DNA from: Catonia carolina
Taxonomy: Eukaryota; Arthropoda; Insecta; Hemiptera; Achilidae
DNA length: 64,000 bases
Assembly: GCA_035578175.1 (NCBI GenBank)
Contig: JAQMRL010000002.1
Location: 129,954,171 to 130,018,170, forward strand
Direction: 5' to 3'
Shown: in pieces, positions 1 to 12,079 of the stretch
Numbering within the stretch: position 1 is the stretch's first letter
How the letters are laid out: every line of letters begins with the position of its first letter
Notes under the pieces: generated by a model
The model's database searches: none
What the model was told of the DNA's origin: nothing
The model's input: the letters and a program-made list of their open reading frames with translations, nothing else
Translations under genes and position numbers: made by a program

Positions 1-2055
1 CTGGCTGCACACTGCTCAGTGGGAGGAGACGACAGGGTGTAGGGGAGTGTGGGAGCCCGACAATAAAGAAAAAAAATCTTTGCATCAGCGGGACTGATGC
101 AAGGGGGTCATCTTATGAAGATAAATATGATGTCCTAGTAATCCTGATTCTTGAGAAACGAAGGACAATGTAACGTTGCAGGATTTATCTGTACGGCTCT
201 GAACATCCACATCGATGAGGAAAATTTTTGTCGGGACGTATTTTTTATTTAATTTGTTTAATTTCGGCAATCGCCTCATCGCGGATTTTTGGTAAGTAGT
301 ACTGTCCATACATTTTTTAAGCTTCTACTTATTATCGGTAACTGTACTTTATTGACACAGCCACTCAATTTTATCGCTGCTTTTCGCTGTATTTCAACCA
401 GCTGACTGACTGGGCTGGCCCGAAGACCCTGTCCATACTTAAAAGTTTTTTTTTAAGTACCATCAACATCTGCGACTACTTTGTGTTTTTCTCTGCATTG
501 GTACGTTGGGGTGTTATCGGTAAATTATAGTAGTCTACTGTATTAGCTAATATTAAGTGTAGTTATCCAAATTTTCTGTTTCACTGACAAACCGAAGGTG
601 TTTTATACACATATATATTCTTCCTAATAGGGCAAATGTAGTACATTAAGATTTTCTTTACTGTCCTACGCATTTGCTTCTAGAACAAGTTTAGACCGGT
701 CATCCGTCTCCCTGCTTAAAGTAGGAAATTCTTCGTAGCGGAACGGGATGGCTTCAAGGGGAGATAAGGAGGCAATCAAGCAAATTATTATTACGACAAA
801 AGTGTTACAATTCACATTTTTCTGATTAAATTATTTGGTACTTTTCCATTATGTGGACGCCACTCCGATTTCCACTAATTGTTTTCACTTTTACGGTACA
901 CAAACAAACGGAACGATGAAATTATATATAGTTAGGTTATTTTACGAACTGAAACTGTAGTATAATGTATTTGTACAAACTTAATATTTGTATTATTTAA
1001 AAACGGAAAACAACATTTATAAATTCTGAATTGCGTAGATTTATTTTGGTAAAACCTGCGTCCACGTAACCGCCAAATAACCATTGCCATTTCTCCGTTA
1101 TCAGGGCGCAACTTGCCTATCATCTTATCTCTCCCGGTGTACATTTCATTATTATCTAATTCCATAAATAATTTGATGAATAAAATTAAAAACGTTATTA
1201 AAGTTACCAGTTTAGCTTACTACTTTATGTACTATGGCAGTATTGTCAATAGTGTATAGATAATTTTTTGCGAATTAACTTGTTTTTTCGCGAGTCGATA
1301 GCGAGATGAAACGGCGAATGACATATGGAATCTCCCGTATGTGAAGAAGATGCGGTGAAATTTTTCAGACAAATTACATCAATTTACCATGGAAGTCTGG
1401 ACATACTTCAAATATTCCGAACCCATACCGAAATCCAGATGGTTCAGACTAAATCCGGAAGTATTGAAACATTATTTTAGCCGGAAATAACCTCCGGGTC
1501 TTTCAACTCATCAGTCCAGTTCATTGTAGAATCAACCATAAAATGCGGTAAATTTGTACATTTAAGGTTTAAAATATTAAAAACCGTAAGAGGGTGAAAA
1601 TTAAGACCAATAAAATTCCCTATTAGGTTCTTTTATTCTTTGAAACATTACATATGACTCCTTAACTGGTTGTAGAAATAAGATCTTGTTCTGTTTGGGC
1701 GTAATTACAAATGAATAGTATAAAAATTTTAATTTATCTAGGCTACATGAATTCTGTAGTACCGACATGTTGTTCAAGACCGAACAAGCTAAAATTGTTT
1801 TATAAAATAAGTAAACTTCTACGTTTTATATAATCTCATCTCATCCGCATGAAGGGTGAGAAACCGGATGAATGCAAGCCTCAACATCCGTTCAGTATTT
1901 TCGCTAAATATGTCCGGTCTTCGTTCCACACCGAAAGAATTTCAACCAAGAATTCTACACGCTTACAAAGATACACAATTTATAATAAATGTAAAATTAA
2001 TTAATATTGAAATAACTACTACTTACTTAAAAAAGGCTTTATATTTTTTACAAAA
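1..2055. other. Unassigned AT-rich DNA
   Basis: I recognise no gene or repeat here. A 74-codon minus-strand frame at 85-309 and an 86-codon plus-strand frame at 1856-2116 lack any recognisable domain and are about the length expected by chance. An AATAAA lies at 62-67, but nothing upstream in the window identifies a gene it could end. Confidence 0.5.
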
Positions 2056-2522
2056 CATGTTTGTACCTGTCTGCCCATGTGTTTCAACAAAATATCTCAA
2101 AAACGGAAGAACATAAAAAGTTGAAACTTGGAACTTAAATTAGGTACCACAAGGTGACCCGACACGAACATTTTCATCAAAATTGTTTAACCAAAAGTAC
2201 GTAGCGGTTGATTAGAGTGATTTTTCACGTTTTGCAATTTTTACGATTAACTAAATCGCTTCATTTACTATACATACTTTTGTGCTGTACAAGGTGGGGT
2301 AAGTGGCGAGTCAGGGGGCTGTTCTCTAACGGCCATTAATGTTTTTAAGATTGTACCCTTAATATGTATTTTAGGGCAAAAGCAAATATAATCGTAGTGT
2401 TAGAAAATCAAAAAAACATTAACAAGTTCAAGTACTTGAAACTTTTTTCTACAAAGCTTAGTTAAGGGCCAATTAGTGATTTTACAGATTTCGCTCATTG
2501 AAATCGGTAAAAATATGGGTTT
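2056..2522 (+). repeat. Repeat C, degraded copy
   Basis: This aligns by eye to the repeat C consensus: 'aaaatatctcaaaaacggaa', then 'gttgaaacttggaactt', 'cccgacacgaacatttt', and the 'aatatgtattttagggcaaaa' block. The terminal hairpin start and the TG tract are missing, and divergence is high, so this is an old fragment. There is no coding capacity. Confidence 0.75.
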
Positions 2523-3299
2523 TCAAAATGGGAATTTCTATAACATGGTTAATTTTTTTATTAGGTTAATTTTTTTTAATTAGGTCAAGAAATATTTCGT
2601 TCTGAATTTAGCAAAGATAGAGATAATAATCAAAATTTTAAAAAAAATTGAAAACTACAACTATTGTTGAAACATTAATTCTTCTACCTTACTTCATTTT
2701 ATGAGTTAGAAATTTCATATTTTTATACTGCTAATTAAAAATTGGTCCTCTTTGCATTGGAAAGAGTAGTCATGTGACTGTTTTACACCAGATTATAATT
2801 ATTATTCGACAAGGAAAACGTACGAGAAAACTTATTAATACCCCGAATATTAAAAAACTTTTATCCAAAAAAGCATCATTAAAACAAAAATAATCCAACA
2901 AAGATTACAACCGAGTAAGTAAGGTAAGCCTACTTAAATAATATTAGTAGACGAAGCGCTTGGCTAAATTAATAATGCGGGTACGCTAAAACTGTACACG
3001 TTTATGCGTGCCTTGTAACAAATATAGGTGAACATGATTTCATAATTAATATGCAATATTTCATAACTTAATAATAGTCACGTCGACGACTTTACATAAG
3101 ACCTACATTCGTTCAAGTACCTGCATATATAGGCCAACATGTAACAAATATAAACTGCGTCAATTATAATAAAAAAAATCATCAATTTGTATAATATTTT
3201 CTGTTGTTTTTACATCTTGTCCTTATTTCTTATTTATATTTTTAAGATTTTCTGAAAAACTGTTACTCCATTTTAATGATCAGTCAGAAATTTATACAA
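2523..3299. other. Unassigned AT-rich DNA
   Basis: No recognisable feature seen. Composition is strongly AT-rich with no long reading frame. Confidence 0.5.
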
Positions 3300-3350
3300 T
3301 ATTATAAAGACAAAGCGTGTTTTTTGTGCAGGATATTTTCCAAAACTACT

Positions 3351-3663
3351 TTTTTTTATTTCTAATCTGTGTACGTTGCAATCTGTTCAATTTAGAACAA
3401 TAAGTAACCCCATGACCCAATGAGATGAGGATGATAAGTATGACGTGTAAATGAGGTGTAGTCTTGTACAGACCCAGGCCGACCATTCCTGAGAGAGTAT
3501 GGTTAATTAAACCCCAACCATCAAAGTACACCGGTAACCACAGTCTAGTATTCAAATCCGTATAAAAGTAACTACCTTTACTAGGATTTGAACCAGGAAC
3601 CTTCGTCTCCGAAAATCAGCTGTTAAACAGCTGATTCTGGTACCTCTAGACCAACCCGGTGGG
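3351..3663 (-). mobile_element. SINE-A, near full length
   Basis: This tRNA-derived SINE is on the minus strand. The head with box A (GGTCTAGAGG) and box B (GGTTCAAATCC) lies at its right end, and the A-rich 3' tail is at 3351. A perfect 12-bp target duplication TCCAAAACTACT flanks it (3339-3350 and 3664-3675). The 27-bp palindrome between box A and box B is present. The 69-codon frame at 3346-3555 is an accidental frame of the SINE. Confidence 0.88.
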
Positions 3664-3890
3664 TCCAAAACTACTGAACGGATTTTCATGAAATTTTGAC
3701 AGCATATTCGTATTTATATTCACAGCAACATTTTTTTAAAACTTTCAAAATGATATCCCTAAGGGCCCAAATGAAAATTTTCTAAATAGGCCTATGTATA
3801 TGTGTGTGTACATGTGAGTAATTGCTGTTGAAGTAGATGAAGGGGTTTGATGATGTTGAGAGACGTACGCGGGGGAATTTATCAAACCGT

Positions 3891-3923
3891 TTGTGTGTGT
3901 GTGTGTGTGCACGCGCGCGCGTA
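3891..3923. repeat. (GT)n(CG)n microsatellite
   Basis: A GT run of about nine units is followed by alternating CG, all alternating purine-pyrimidine. It lies inside the Helitron-like fragment. Confidence 0.95.
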
Positions 3924-4035
3924 CATTGGAGTAATAGTCGATATAGCAGCTACACAATTTCTGTTACATATTTATTTTAAAAAAAATTAATTAGCTACAC
4001 ATGTTTCGCGTGCGAAGCCGCGCGGGGCATGCTCG

Positions 4036-4361
4036 TATTTATTAATTCAATAAGGGGTTTTCTGACGTTTAGGGTTACTATTAATATTTATAGGGACTTT
4101 AGATACACTGGGCTTGTTTTGCCGATCACATTTCAGCATTCTTTCATTGTTGACTGATTTTACTTTATTGTCCTCCTATTACACTTCGAGAAAGCCCCTA
4201 TAATACTTTCCACCGTTGATGAGCTCTGCTGTTCCACGCGTTTAGACCAATCAGAACATTTGCCAACGTTGTCAGATTGTACACTGTATCAGCCTGACAA
4301 ACATATGCGTATAAGAGCCACAGTAGTTCACTAATGTCTTGCATCTAGTTCTGAACATATG
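4036..4361. other. Unassigned DNA
   Basis: No gene or known repeat recognised between the Helitron-like 3' end and the repeat B copy. Confidence 0.5.
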
Positions 4362-4652
4362 ACTCGACTATTTAAGAACAGAAGAGGAAGAGGTGTAAAA
4401 TACACTAATCAGAGTTATCTCCTCTGAGAGTAATGAATTTCACTATACAGCCAGACCCTGTGGTGAAAGAAGTGAAGGTGTTATTTGCAGGGTGGAAAGT
4501 AGATGTTTTTCGGAGGGCCTGGCAGCATGCTGATAAGCATACTCATTCAACAAAGTGAGGAAGGCAATAGTAAACCACCTCACTCCTCGTTTTTACTTAA
4601 AAAACCTCTAGATGTTCAAACCAGCTTTTCGGCTGTTGACCTAAACAACAAA
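4362..4652 (+). repeat. Repeat B, 5'-truncated
   Basis: The order matches the other copies: 'ttaagaacagaag', 'cagagttatctcctctga', 'gtggtgaa.gaagtgaagg', 'aaaccacctcactcctcg', 'ggctgttgacctaaacaaca'. The first ~100 bases of the family are absent. The 123-codon frame starting at 4503 is an incidental reading through this repeat. Confidence 0.85.
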
Positions 4653-5192
4653 GTATTTTTATCTATTTTAAATAGTAACACCTATTTATTTATAATTTTA
4701 AGCTATGTATATACTTTGTATTTCCCAGAATCCAAAATGTTTAGGAGCTACAGCTACCCAAATTGGAATATCCATTATGGGAGACAGCTTCATATTTTAA
4801 TTTATCCCTATGTTTCAGTTTGTATTTTGATGAAAGACAAAATGTTAAGGCATGGACCAAAGTTTTTCATGTAAGTAAGTTATTCCAAATGAAAAACGTA
4901 AAATTTTGGAACATTGTTTAGGGTTTGTAATTTGTTTGTTGCTGAGATAGAAGAAAATTTACACCGATTCATCTTGAAGAATATTAACTTTTACAAAAAA
5001 AAATAAAACTAAATTGGAATTAAGATCGATTTATAAGATATTTGTTACATATAAAAAATGAGTTAAATTACTATCTAGATGATGCAAAACTTAACGCTTA
5101 ACTTCTGTAACAGATGCTTAAATAGAAAGGGATGGAAATATAATTGAAGAAGGGAAGAGAGTCGCAGGTGGAAACACTAGAACGACCACATT
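4653..5192. other. Unassigned AT-rich DNA
   Basis: No recognisable feature seen. Confidence 0.5.
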
Positions 5193-5580
5193 GCTACACA
5201 AAGAAGGTAAAAGCGAGGCTATTTCGATCCTCAGGTAAAGCGGACGACGAAGAAAAATATTCCAAGACGAAGAGGGTGAAAGGAAGATGACGACGATAAT
5301 AAGGCAGGGAAGCGCAGAACAGATGACGAGTTGTGGGGAGAAATAAGCAAGCAAGTAAAGGTGAGGAAGAGAAACGCAGCTGCCTGTAACCAGATACGCA
5401 GGCCTTCAGACAACCGCCCGCACCCATCCGACCACAACGGACCAAGCCACAAGAGAAGCAGAGACAAGCAAGATGAGACAGATCGCATAATAATAGTAGG
5501 CTTAATAGGCCCTAGTCCTCCTAGTTGTAGATAGTGCAGCTTGTGGAAGAGGGAAAGGGGCCCCACAGGGAGGTCTACAT
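5193..5580. other. Purine-rich, GC-richer segment of unknown nature
   Basis: Composition rises clearly in G, and the plus strand is purine-rich with many GAAG/GACGA runs. Short overlapping frames are open on both strands (67 codons at 5331-5534 plus; 78-111 codons minus), as expected from skewed composition. None shows a domain. It could be an untranslated exon or unique non-repetitive DNA; nothing in the sequence decides. Confidence 0.3.
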
Positions 5581-7256
5581 TCCTCGTGGACCTTGCAGAC
5601 TTGTCAATCGCTCAATCAATATCAATGCACATTAGGAGTACTCTAGAATATTACGACACAGATACTGTTTAATATTAAACGTTATCTTGTCAACTAACAA
5701 CCAATAACCATTATCATTAACATCCTAATAACATTATGGCCGTAATCAGCAATTCAATGATGACAAATTTATTTATAGTCCCCCAACTTTATTGGAAAAA
5801 GTTATACAACACGATGTGCACATGGAAACTGATCAATTTGATAAAACAAAATGATACGTAGACAATTCATATTAAAAATTCGTTTAATGATTTAATTTAT
5901 CGAAATTTTTTAAAAAGAATTTCCAATTTTAATACTACCCGGACTGAGACCTAATTTAATGCTCTAATACATTTATAAAGATAAAAATTTTTGCCCAGTT
6001 TAGTCTCAGCTCCAGCTGGATTCCCGTCATTCTTTTTCTACTAATACAGAATTGAAAATGCAGGACGTGCGTCCTTTTAATTACATATTACAGAATATAA
6101 TTCGATTATCTGCACGTGGAGAGCTTCCCATGTGCAGATTTCTCAATCGCCCATCGTTTCCGAATTTCCGATTAATTCAAAATAGAAAATTTATGTTTAC
6201 TTGTGGCAAGGTTTTTCGACAATTTACCTCACCGATGTGTACTTAATCAATGAGTGGCATCTATAAAGAGTAAGTGGAGCAGTTTTACGGAAGTTATCAT
6301 TGTTTGGGATGAAATTATACCGTTTTGAAAAATGTGAATAGTCAGGTCTTCGCTGACCCATTCGGAGTTTTGGGGTTTTATAGATTTTTTTTTTTAGGGG
6401 AAAAAATGAAAATGTCTCCACCGAGCCCGTACTTCGAGTCCTTGCCGAAAAAAAGCGACCGGAAAATTTCAAATTACTATTAATTCGGGGATAACTGTAT
6501 CGGTTCGGTCATTCATTTTAAAAACTATGTCAAAAGTTAACTGAGCAAAATTGTAACCCCTTTGATGTTAGCAATAATTTCGAGCGTAGAGCGGGCGCAC
6601 TATAATTCTAATTGGTATACTCTAAATATTGGATAAACTGAGTACCGCTCTTGGTAAAAACTGTAATGATTTGATAAAATATGTGCTTCATCAAAACGCG
6701 GTAATAAATTTTAATATCATTGCAGTAACATGAGACCGGTGAAACCAGGTTGTGGAATAAGCATTATATGACCTGTATCAACAATTTAAGGCGGGATTAT
6801 AACCAAACTCATTGTCTGCATGCATGGATACAGCTATGTGAATAAATCAGTACGAAATAAAAGTCACGTCTACGAATTTCTAAATTGCTTCATTAGAGCT
6901 TGTACTGAGGAAAAGTAATTAAAAACAATCAAAGTTTAAGAAATCCGGTCTGATAATTTTATCGAATATCAACCCTTGGACTTTGATCCACTCAAACGTT
7001 TGGACTTGGGGAAACTAAAAATATATTTCGTTGTTGGTAATGAGTTGATGTCAGTGATAACTGAGACATAAAGGGTATATATTTTTGATTATTACTAATC
7101 AACAATAAATTAATTTCGAACCAAAAATGATTGATTGAAAATAATTTGAAAAATGAATATTTTCACTTATTTATCTTTTAAAGATATGACCTTAAGAATT
7201 TTTTTAATGTTAAAAAGCCTAGAGGCTTACAAAGGATTCGAAAAGGTTAACGTTGG
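5581..7256. other. Unassigned AT-rich DNA
   Basis: No recognisable feature seen. Short frames at 6052-6246 and 7153-7341 carry no domain I know. Confidence 0.45.
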
Positions 7257-7545
7257 TTATAAGAGAAGTGTATCTACAAGGGATGAAAAGGACGAGGAAA
7301 ATGAAAGAAGGACTGCGATGGGCGTGTGTTGCTGGAGGTGAAAATCAATATATGGGGCTGGCGAAGAGAGGATGAGAGGCAGAAGTAACAAACAGCAAGA
7401 GCGACGGCGGTAGAAGCAGCGATGATGACAGCGGCAGACGGTAGAGGAAGAACGAAGGGCGTAAAACATCATACAACCGAAACGAACGCGGGCTTATCAA
7501 GTGATGATATAGCTGCTGACATCTGGTGGATGTCATCGATTATAT
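7257..7545. other. Purine-rich, GC-richer segment of unknown nature
   Basis: The plus strand is rich in GAAGAG, GACGAG and AGCAGCGATGATGAC-like triplets. It resembles the segment at 5193-5580 in composition only. No start, splice or domain evidence supports an exon. Confidence 0.25.
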
Positions 7546-7566
7546 GTTCTGTCCTATCTTTGACTT

Positions 7567-7590
7567 ATGTATGCATGTATGTATGTATAT
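7567..7590. repeat. Short (ATGT)n tract
   Basis: About five imperfect ATGT units (atgtatgcatgtatgtatgt). Confidence 0.85.
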
Positions 7591-7984
7591 GAATTCGTCA
7601 GTGATCGTTGTTCTAAGGTCGGGAGTAAAAATAAATCGTAGACCATTACGAAGATAACCGACCGGATGTAAGATGAAAACCAAAAGTAAACTGATTTTTA
7701 AGTCGTTTATCAGTTTATCAGTGCATTATCACCCTATTGAAATTCCGATAAAAAAGGACTGCAGACGATCAACCTAACGATTACGAATGACTTATTCATA
7801 ATTCTCTTGAAATTCGAATATTCCAGTGTTCACAATCGCGCCCGTAAATCACGACTCGTAAGTCTTCGTACGACGATGACTGACAATGAAGAATTGTTTT
7901 TCTGTCCCGATTTAACACATCCATTCATCTAAAAAAGAAAAGAATTACATCGAACGAAAAACAAAAACAAACATACGAACCTAG
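7591..7984. other. Unassigned DNA
   Basis: No recognisable feature seen. Confidence 0.45.
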
Positions 7985-8480
7985 AAGCAGCTGTTAGATG
8001 GAATAACGCCAGCAACTATGACGGTTGACAACAACGAGGGTGAAGCGATCAAGTCCAACCAAGAGCCAGAGCGAGGGCGTACTGGCTGGCATCGACAACG
8101 GCAAAGCGACGGGCGTTATTTGTCTGCCCGTATCTGGACCTTGCGTCACTACAGCAGCAACAGCAGTATCATCCCACAGAGCCTCTACTCCGACTCTCTT
8201 TATTGATGTTGATGAACGCTGCTAACGCACAGACTGGGAGTGGAGGTTCCCGGTTCCCCACCACGCGGTGCCAGCACGCAGGCTCCGCCAAGAGTCACCC
8301 AATAATAGCGCAATGCGGATGGCCATCTTCCTCTGTGCCTCTAGCATTTGCCTTCTTGTCCTCTTTAATTAGCACTGATAACGACGACTACGCGTTACTA
8401 CCACCGACGAACCCATTTCCTCCCTGACCTACTAGCGACGTCTCTCAGCTGACATTCATCTCCAGGAAATTATCCTCTCT
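7985..8480. other. GC-richer segment with three short plus-strand frames
   Basis: This is the least AT-rich stretch in the first 9 kb. Three overlapping plus-strand frames (8018-8206, 8025-8225, 8203-8427; 62-74 codons) are open, but none has a recognisable domain and they compete for the same bases. It could be exon or leader sequence of a host gene lying mostly outside the window. That is a guess from composition, not a call. Confidence 0.25.
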
Positions 8481-9344
8481 GGTACACTCCAACAACATTC
8501 CCTATTCATCCCACTCTTCTTTATACGTGTATCAACCATTCTGGTCCACAATTCCAGTTACTTTTACTTAAATAAATATAAAATAATAAGCTACGTTTTA
8601 TTATTAAGAATGTAACTGTGTTTTTTCTGCGAATTTAATTCTTTGAATAGCTTTCCTTCCCGAATTATTAATAATACTCTCTGTAGCAAATCGAGTGCAG
8701 TGATACACTCTCATTACGTAATAATTAAAACAACTACACCATTTTAAAACACAAAAATGGTCTATAACAATTACTAAGAGTACAATATTATAATGAAATA
8801 AGAGTAAAATTCACAAATAACAGAAATATTGGCTCATTCCGGTATATTTCTGTAAAAATTAATTTATTCTAAACTTTCTTAACGAAACGAAAATCTTTAA
8901 ATATATATCACGCAAAATATTAACTTTTTGGTTAATTGGGTTTGGAATTTTTTAATTATACATAACAGTTACCGAAATATTATGATTAATTCATGTAAAT
9001 TTCATTATAAAACACCTGCATGGTCAGTGTAATTCAAACTATTTTAAAACCTATCACTTTACGTTATAGATCAAAGACCTCTAATAAAATTACGCCATAT
9101 TTCCTGTGCAAATAATAAACGTAAACAATAAAATATGATACAACTATTTCTAGTACCGAAGTTTAGCGACATAATTAAATTGAAAGAAAAATAATTTCAC
9201 TACGCACCCGGTAAAGAAATTTCTCTATAAAGTATAATTACTTTATTCCCTTGGAACTTCGTTGTAGCGAGTGCTTACTACTCTGCAATTAGTAAAAAAA
9301 AATTAAGTTCTAATTTCTATATTTTTTGAGTATCTTTTTTTAAT
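8481..9344. other. Unassigned AT-rich DNA
   Basis: No recognisable feature seen. Confidence 0.5.
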
Positions 9345-9577
9345 CCCTAATGTATGTATGTTGCAATCTGTTAAATTATTCAATTATGAACAATAAGCAA
9401 CCCCATGACCCAATGACATGAGAATTATATGTATGATGTGTAAATGTGTAGTTTAGTACAGACTCAGGCCGACCATTTCTGAGAGGGTATGGTTAATCGA
9501 ACCCCAACCTTCAAAATACACCGGTAACCACTGTCTAGTATTTAATCCATAAAAGTAATTACCTTCACTAGGATTTG
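9345..9577 (-). mobile_element. SINE-A, head missing
   Basis: The 3' body and tail match the minus-strand SINE-A consensus (tail 'aatccctaatgtatgtatgt', 'gaacaataagcaacccc', 'gtatggttaat.gaacccc'). The copy ends at 'aggatttgaa', so box B and the tRNA-like head are lost. Confidence 0.85.
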
Positions 9578-9796
9578 AAGAGTATTATAGTAGATAATAA
9601 TGCTGTAAATATTATCTGACAAATTTAAATGTTAATTACTCAAATAGATCAATATTTTTAGTGCACAATAGTTTATAACTTAATTTTCATTAAAAGATCT
9701 ACAGGTATAATATATAACCAATATCATTGTATTAATCTGTAAAACACAGTAGCATAACTTATCCAACTTTTAATGAATATTTTAATTTTTTCTTTT

Positions 9797-9957
9797 AGTT
9801 TATTTGATGTCGCATCAACATCTTGTTTATTATAGACTACATTGGGGTATAAAACAATGGGTTTTGACACGTTAAAATTTTCAGATCGTGGCCGGGAATC
9901 GAACCCGGGCCTTCAGCTTCGTACGCTAACCCGCTAACCATTATATCACGGAGGCAG
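9797..9957 (-). mobile_element. SINE-2, tRNA-derived
   Basis: Read on the minus strand, the head gives GCCTCCGTGATATAATGG (box A region) and GGTTCGATTCC (box B), followed by a tail with 'ttgatgcgacatcaaataaa'. It looks like a tRNA gene from the head alone, but the 3' extension and the matching copies at 27509, 43743 and 61488 show it is a SINE. Confidence 0.85.
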
Positions 9958-10280
9958 TCAATTATTTTATTTTATAAATAGAATGATTAAATACTACCAC
10001 AAACTTTCACAGTAATGAGTAAGATTTTATCAATTGAGCAGTACTTTCCCGTAATTCGAAACAAAAAAGCATTCCTGTAATTATAATCACATACAAAGGA
10101 TGATTATATCTCTAAAAAAATAAATGTTATAATTGTATAATTATAAGTATGTAGGTGTGATAAGCTGACGATGTGGTGAAGCCACGAAAGTACGTACTAC
10201 TCAATTGGTATGTGTTCTTAGTCATTCTTTAATAGTTTCTGGTGGTGTTTAATAATTTTATTTATATAATAAAATAACTG
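9958..10280. other. Unassigned AT-rich DNA
   Basis: No recognisable feature seen. Confidence 0.5.
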
Positions 10281-10673
10281 CCCATAACGGACAGGTGGAG
10301 TATCAAATTATTTACACTCACTCTGTTCGTTGCAGGGCTAAAATAAATAGTTCTGTTTCTTATCGCATGGTCAGCCAATTAAATGACTGAATCATTTAAG
10401 AACAGAAGGGGTAGAGGTGCAAAAGACACTAATCAGAGTTATCTCCTCTGAAAGTAATGAATTTCATTATACATCCAAACCCTGTGGTGAATGAAGTGAA
10501 GGTGTCGTTTGCAGAGTGGAAAATATGTGCTTTTCAGAGGGCCTGGCATGCTGATAAGCGTACTTTTCCACTCAGTGAGGAAGGCAACGGTAAACCACCT
10601 CACTCCTCGTTTTACTTAGTAAAACCTCTACAGGTTCAAACCAGCCTTTTGGCTGATGACCTAAACAACAACA
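10281..10673 (+). repeat. Repeat B, near full length
   Basis: It begins CCCATAACGGACAGGTGGAG and ends 'ggctgatgacctaaacaaca', which I take as the family limits. The family has no long conserved frame. The 75-codon frame at 10457-10684 recurs in the minus-strand copy at 31736-31978, but it is broken in other copies. A box-B-like GGTTCAAACC lies near the 3' end. Confidence 0.85.
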
Positions 10674-10917
10674 TAATAAAATAAGAATATAAATGTAATA
10701 TTACCATAGTGGTAAATGCAAATCAGTGAATCTGAAGGTCCTAGATTCTATTCCAGGATAAGCTATTTAAAAAACTTATGCAATAATTAAACAGCTCTAA
10801 AAACTGATTGGTAATAGTTAAAATACTTCGATATGATTCGAAAAAAGAATCACTATGGTCATGTCTTTTACTTAAGAAATTCTATCAGAATTTGGATTGC
10901 AGTTTATAGCAGTATCT

Positions 10918-10976
10918 TTTTTTGTTAATTTCGTCCAAGAGACTCCGAAAGGGAATATAGGACATGTAACTTATAA
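10918..10976 (-). mobile_element. 3' tail of a CR1-like LINE
   Basis: On the minus strand this ends in a 'gagtctcttggacg' motif followed by an A-rich run. The same terminus ends the CR1-like LINE at 20932 and an inserted tail at 30280-30362. Only the last ~60 bases are present. Confidence 0.6.
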
Positions 10977-11679
10977 GCTAACCTAATATTATGTTTTACC
11001 TAAATACATGTGGGACCAATTACTTAAATTAGACATTAACCACCTTACATATTTACTTACTTCAATTAGTGTTTAATCTCGTATTTGCCATTTAATAATA
11101 CAGCTTTGCTTGGAAGTTTTAATTAAATAAGAAATTAATTAGAAATGAATTATTTAACACTGTAAAGTAATTATTTACAAAATAATTTACCATTATGCAC
11201 ATGCATAATAACAAATTTCTTTCTGCATTAGCAGGTTTTTATTAAAATAATTTATTGTTGTGGTTAGTAAACACATTAACCGTTTCTTCGTGGTAATTTT
11301 TTAATTATCATGTATCATTTTCCGATATCCGTCCGTACGTCACATTCAGATGTCAGAAACTACACGAGAGTTACCAACAAACGGTTTTCAGAGATGGATT
11401 GGGTTTGAAGTTCCGGTTTCAACCTGAAGTGCCCAAAAACCGGAAGTTAAGAAATAAAAGTCGGAATTAGGAAACAAAAATAATGTCATTCGATTCCTCT
11501 TAAAGAATAGATACAGAAATCACTAATGGTTTTTTCCATCGGTCAAAAGGTAAGCCTTTTTCTTTCTTACGGAATATAAGTGGGCTTCATCTATGACAAT
11601 AATATTTTCTTTAGAAAAAATTACCAACAGCCATGAAACGCGTCGTCTCACGAAAGGGATTTTTTTCTTATGTTATGTT
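10977..11679. other. Unassigned AT-rich DNA
   Basis: No recognisable feature seen. Confidence 0.5.
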
Positions 11680-12039
11680 TGTTGTTGTTTAGGTCATCAG
11701 CCGAAAGGCTGGTTTGAACCTGTAGAGGTTTTACTAAGTAAATCGAGGAGTGAGGTGGTTTACCATTGCCACACCTTACAGAGTGAATAAGTATGCTTAT
11801 CAGCATGCCGGGCCCCTAAAAAGCACATAATTTCCACTCTGTAAATGACACCTTCACTTCATTCACCACAGGGTCTGGCTGTATAATGAAATTCATTACT
11901 TCCAGAGGAGATAACTCTGATTAGTGTCTCTAACACTACTACCTCTTCTGTTCTTAAATGATTCAGTCATTTAGTTGGCTGACTATGTGATAAGAAACAG
12001 AACTACTTATTTTAGCCCTGCAACTAACAGATTGAGTGC
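11680..12039 (-). repeat. Repeat B, minus strand
   Basis: This is a complete body from 'tgttgtttaggtcatcag' (3' end) to 'gttagttgcagggc' (near the 5' end). The first ~40 bases of the family (the CCCATAACAGACAGGTGGAG part) are missing. Confidence 0.85.
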
Positions 12040-12079
12040 TTGTTTGTGTTGTGTTATGTTATGTTTGTGAACATTAATA

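Larger units (their letters stand above)
3300..4035 (+). mobile_element. Helitron-like fragment, 3' end preserved
   Basis: The right end has a GC-rich hairpin (CGCGTGCGAAGCCGCG) about 10 bases before a terminal CTCG followed by T. It matches the 3' ends of the Helitrons at 19972 and 28550, which end in CTAG. The body carries 'actactgaacggattttcat'-type sequence common in arthropod Helitrons. SINE-A at 3351-3663 interrupts it. The left end is not defined; no TC start was found. Confidence 0.5.

Noticed and set aside
5194..5566. Overlapping minus-strand frames of 78-111 codons with hydrophobic readings
   Set aside because: They are antisense to a purine-rich stretch; Leu/Ser/Phe-rich readings are what CT-rich DNA gives.
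10457..10684. A 75-80 residue frame recurring at 10457-10684 and 31736-31978
   Set aside because: It recurs only because repeat B recurs; other copies have stops and shifts in it, so there is no evidence of protein selection.
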